A DNA stretch of 7,640 nucleotides from Quisquiliibacterium sp. GTDB taxonomy: Bacteria; Pseudomonadota; Gammaproteobacteria; Burkholderiales; Burkholderiaceae_E. The notes under the pieces were generated by a model. The model searched no databases. It had not been told where the DNA came from and was given only the letters and a program-made list of their open reading frames with translations. Shown here piece after piece: positions 7,261 to 7,640 of this stretch. Within the stretch, counting starts at the first letter, position 1; each line of letters starts with the position of its first letter. The stretch is taken from assembly GCA_023257915.1 (NCBI GenBank), contig JALRBB010000299.1:1-7640 (forward strand), written 5' to 3'. The position numbers and the translations under genes are program-made.

Positions 7261-7640
7261 TCAGCCCTGCAAGGACTCGATTGCGCTGTTGAAGGTTGCG
7301 CTCGGCCGCATTACCGCCTGAGCCTTGGTCTCGTCAGGTTTGAAGTAACCCCCGATATCAACCGCTTTACCCTGAACGGCCGCGAGCTCCGCAATAATCT
7401 TCTGCTCGTTGTCGCCCAAGGCCTTGGCAAGGGGAGCGAACTTCGCCTGCAGGCCTTTGTCCTCGGTCTGAGTGGCAAGTTCCTGTGCCCAGTACATGGC
7501 CAGGTAGAACTGACTGCCGCGGTTGTCAAGCTCGCCGGTCTTGGTCGAGGGGCTCTTGCGGTTGTCCAGCAGCTTGCCTGTGGCCGCATCCAGGGTCTTG
7601 GCCAGAATCTTGGCCTTCTCGTTCTGGTTTTTGATACCCA
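7261..7640 (-). CDS. icd: Monomeric NADP-dependent isocitrate dehydrogenase, C-terminal part
   Basis: Last 125 residues of a protein whose start lies beyond the right edge; the monomeric enzyme is usually about 740 residues. It oxidatively decarboxylates isocitrate to 2-oxoglutarate, giving NADPH in the cytoplasmic TCA cycle. Recognisable C-terminal blocks of the monomeric type (as in Azotobacter vinelandii) are KTLDAATGKLLDNRKSPS, GELDNRGSQFYLAMYWAQ, FAPLAKALGDNEQKI and VDIGGYFKPDETKAQAVMRP, ending ATFNSAIESLQG. The sequence is unlike the homodimeric Icd of E. coli. The frame is open to the window edge without a break. It is convergent with the permease gene and has its own terminator downstream. 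Confidence 0.94.
   Translation of the reverse strand, partial: GIKNQNEKAKILAKTLDAATGKLLDNRKSPSTKTGELDNRGSQFYLAMYWAQELATQTEDKGLQAKFAPLAKALGDNEQKIIAELAAVQGKAVDIGGYFKPDETKAQAVMRPSATFNSAIESLQG

Overview
This window is a GC-rich chromosomal segment with a conserved housekeeping character. No transposase, integrase, phage gene, CRISPR array, rRNA or tRNA gene was seen. The gene set (AlkK/DmdB-type acyl-CoA ligase, SelO, YciB, BolA-like protein, secreted parvulin, TadA, YdiK-type AI-2E permease, monomeric NADP isocitrate dehydrogenase) fits a beta- or gammaproteobacterium. Burkholderiales or a Lysobacterales/Xanthomonadales relative would suit, but the sequence alone does not settle which.

Layout. 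Bases 1-1513 (minus) hold most of a fatty acyl-CoA synthetase that runs off the left edge before its C-terminal catalytic lysine. A 152-bp divergent spacer separates it from selO (1666-3231, plus), a protein AMPylase with a complete active site and a C-terminal redox cysteine. Convergent to selO is a very small gene (3281-3409, minus) for a 42-residue, strongly basic protein that I do not recognise. Its promoter region is shared back-to-back with yciB (3497-4033, plus). yciB overlaps a bolA-like gene (4033-4308) by one base, and after an 89-bp leader comes a periplasmic parvulin gene (4398-5183), closed by a strong rho-independent terminator (5223-5248). tadA (5305-5799, minus) faces this operon. 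A 308-bp spacer follows with no convincing gene but several nested inverted repeats (5928-6032) that could fold as a three-way junction. Then comes a YdiK-type membrane permease (6108-7169, plus). At the right edge is the C-terminal 125 residues of a monomeric isocitrate dehydrogenase (7261-7640, minus) with its own terminator.

How the genes fit together. The yciB-bolA-parvulin unit links an inner-membrane envelope protein, a probable glutaredoxin/Fe-S partner and a periplasmic folding catalyst. SelO AMPylates proteins in redox stress, so this half of the window has an envelope/redox flavour. The other genes (tRNA editing, acyl-CoA activation, NADPH-generating TCA enzyme, permease) are independent housekeeping units with their own orientations.

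I found no defence or mobile system. The items most worth following up are the 42-residue basic protein, the apparently leaderless selO, and the structured spacer upstream of the YdiK-type permease.
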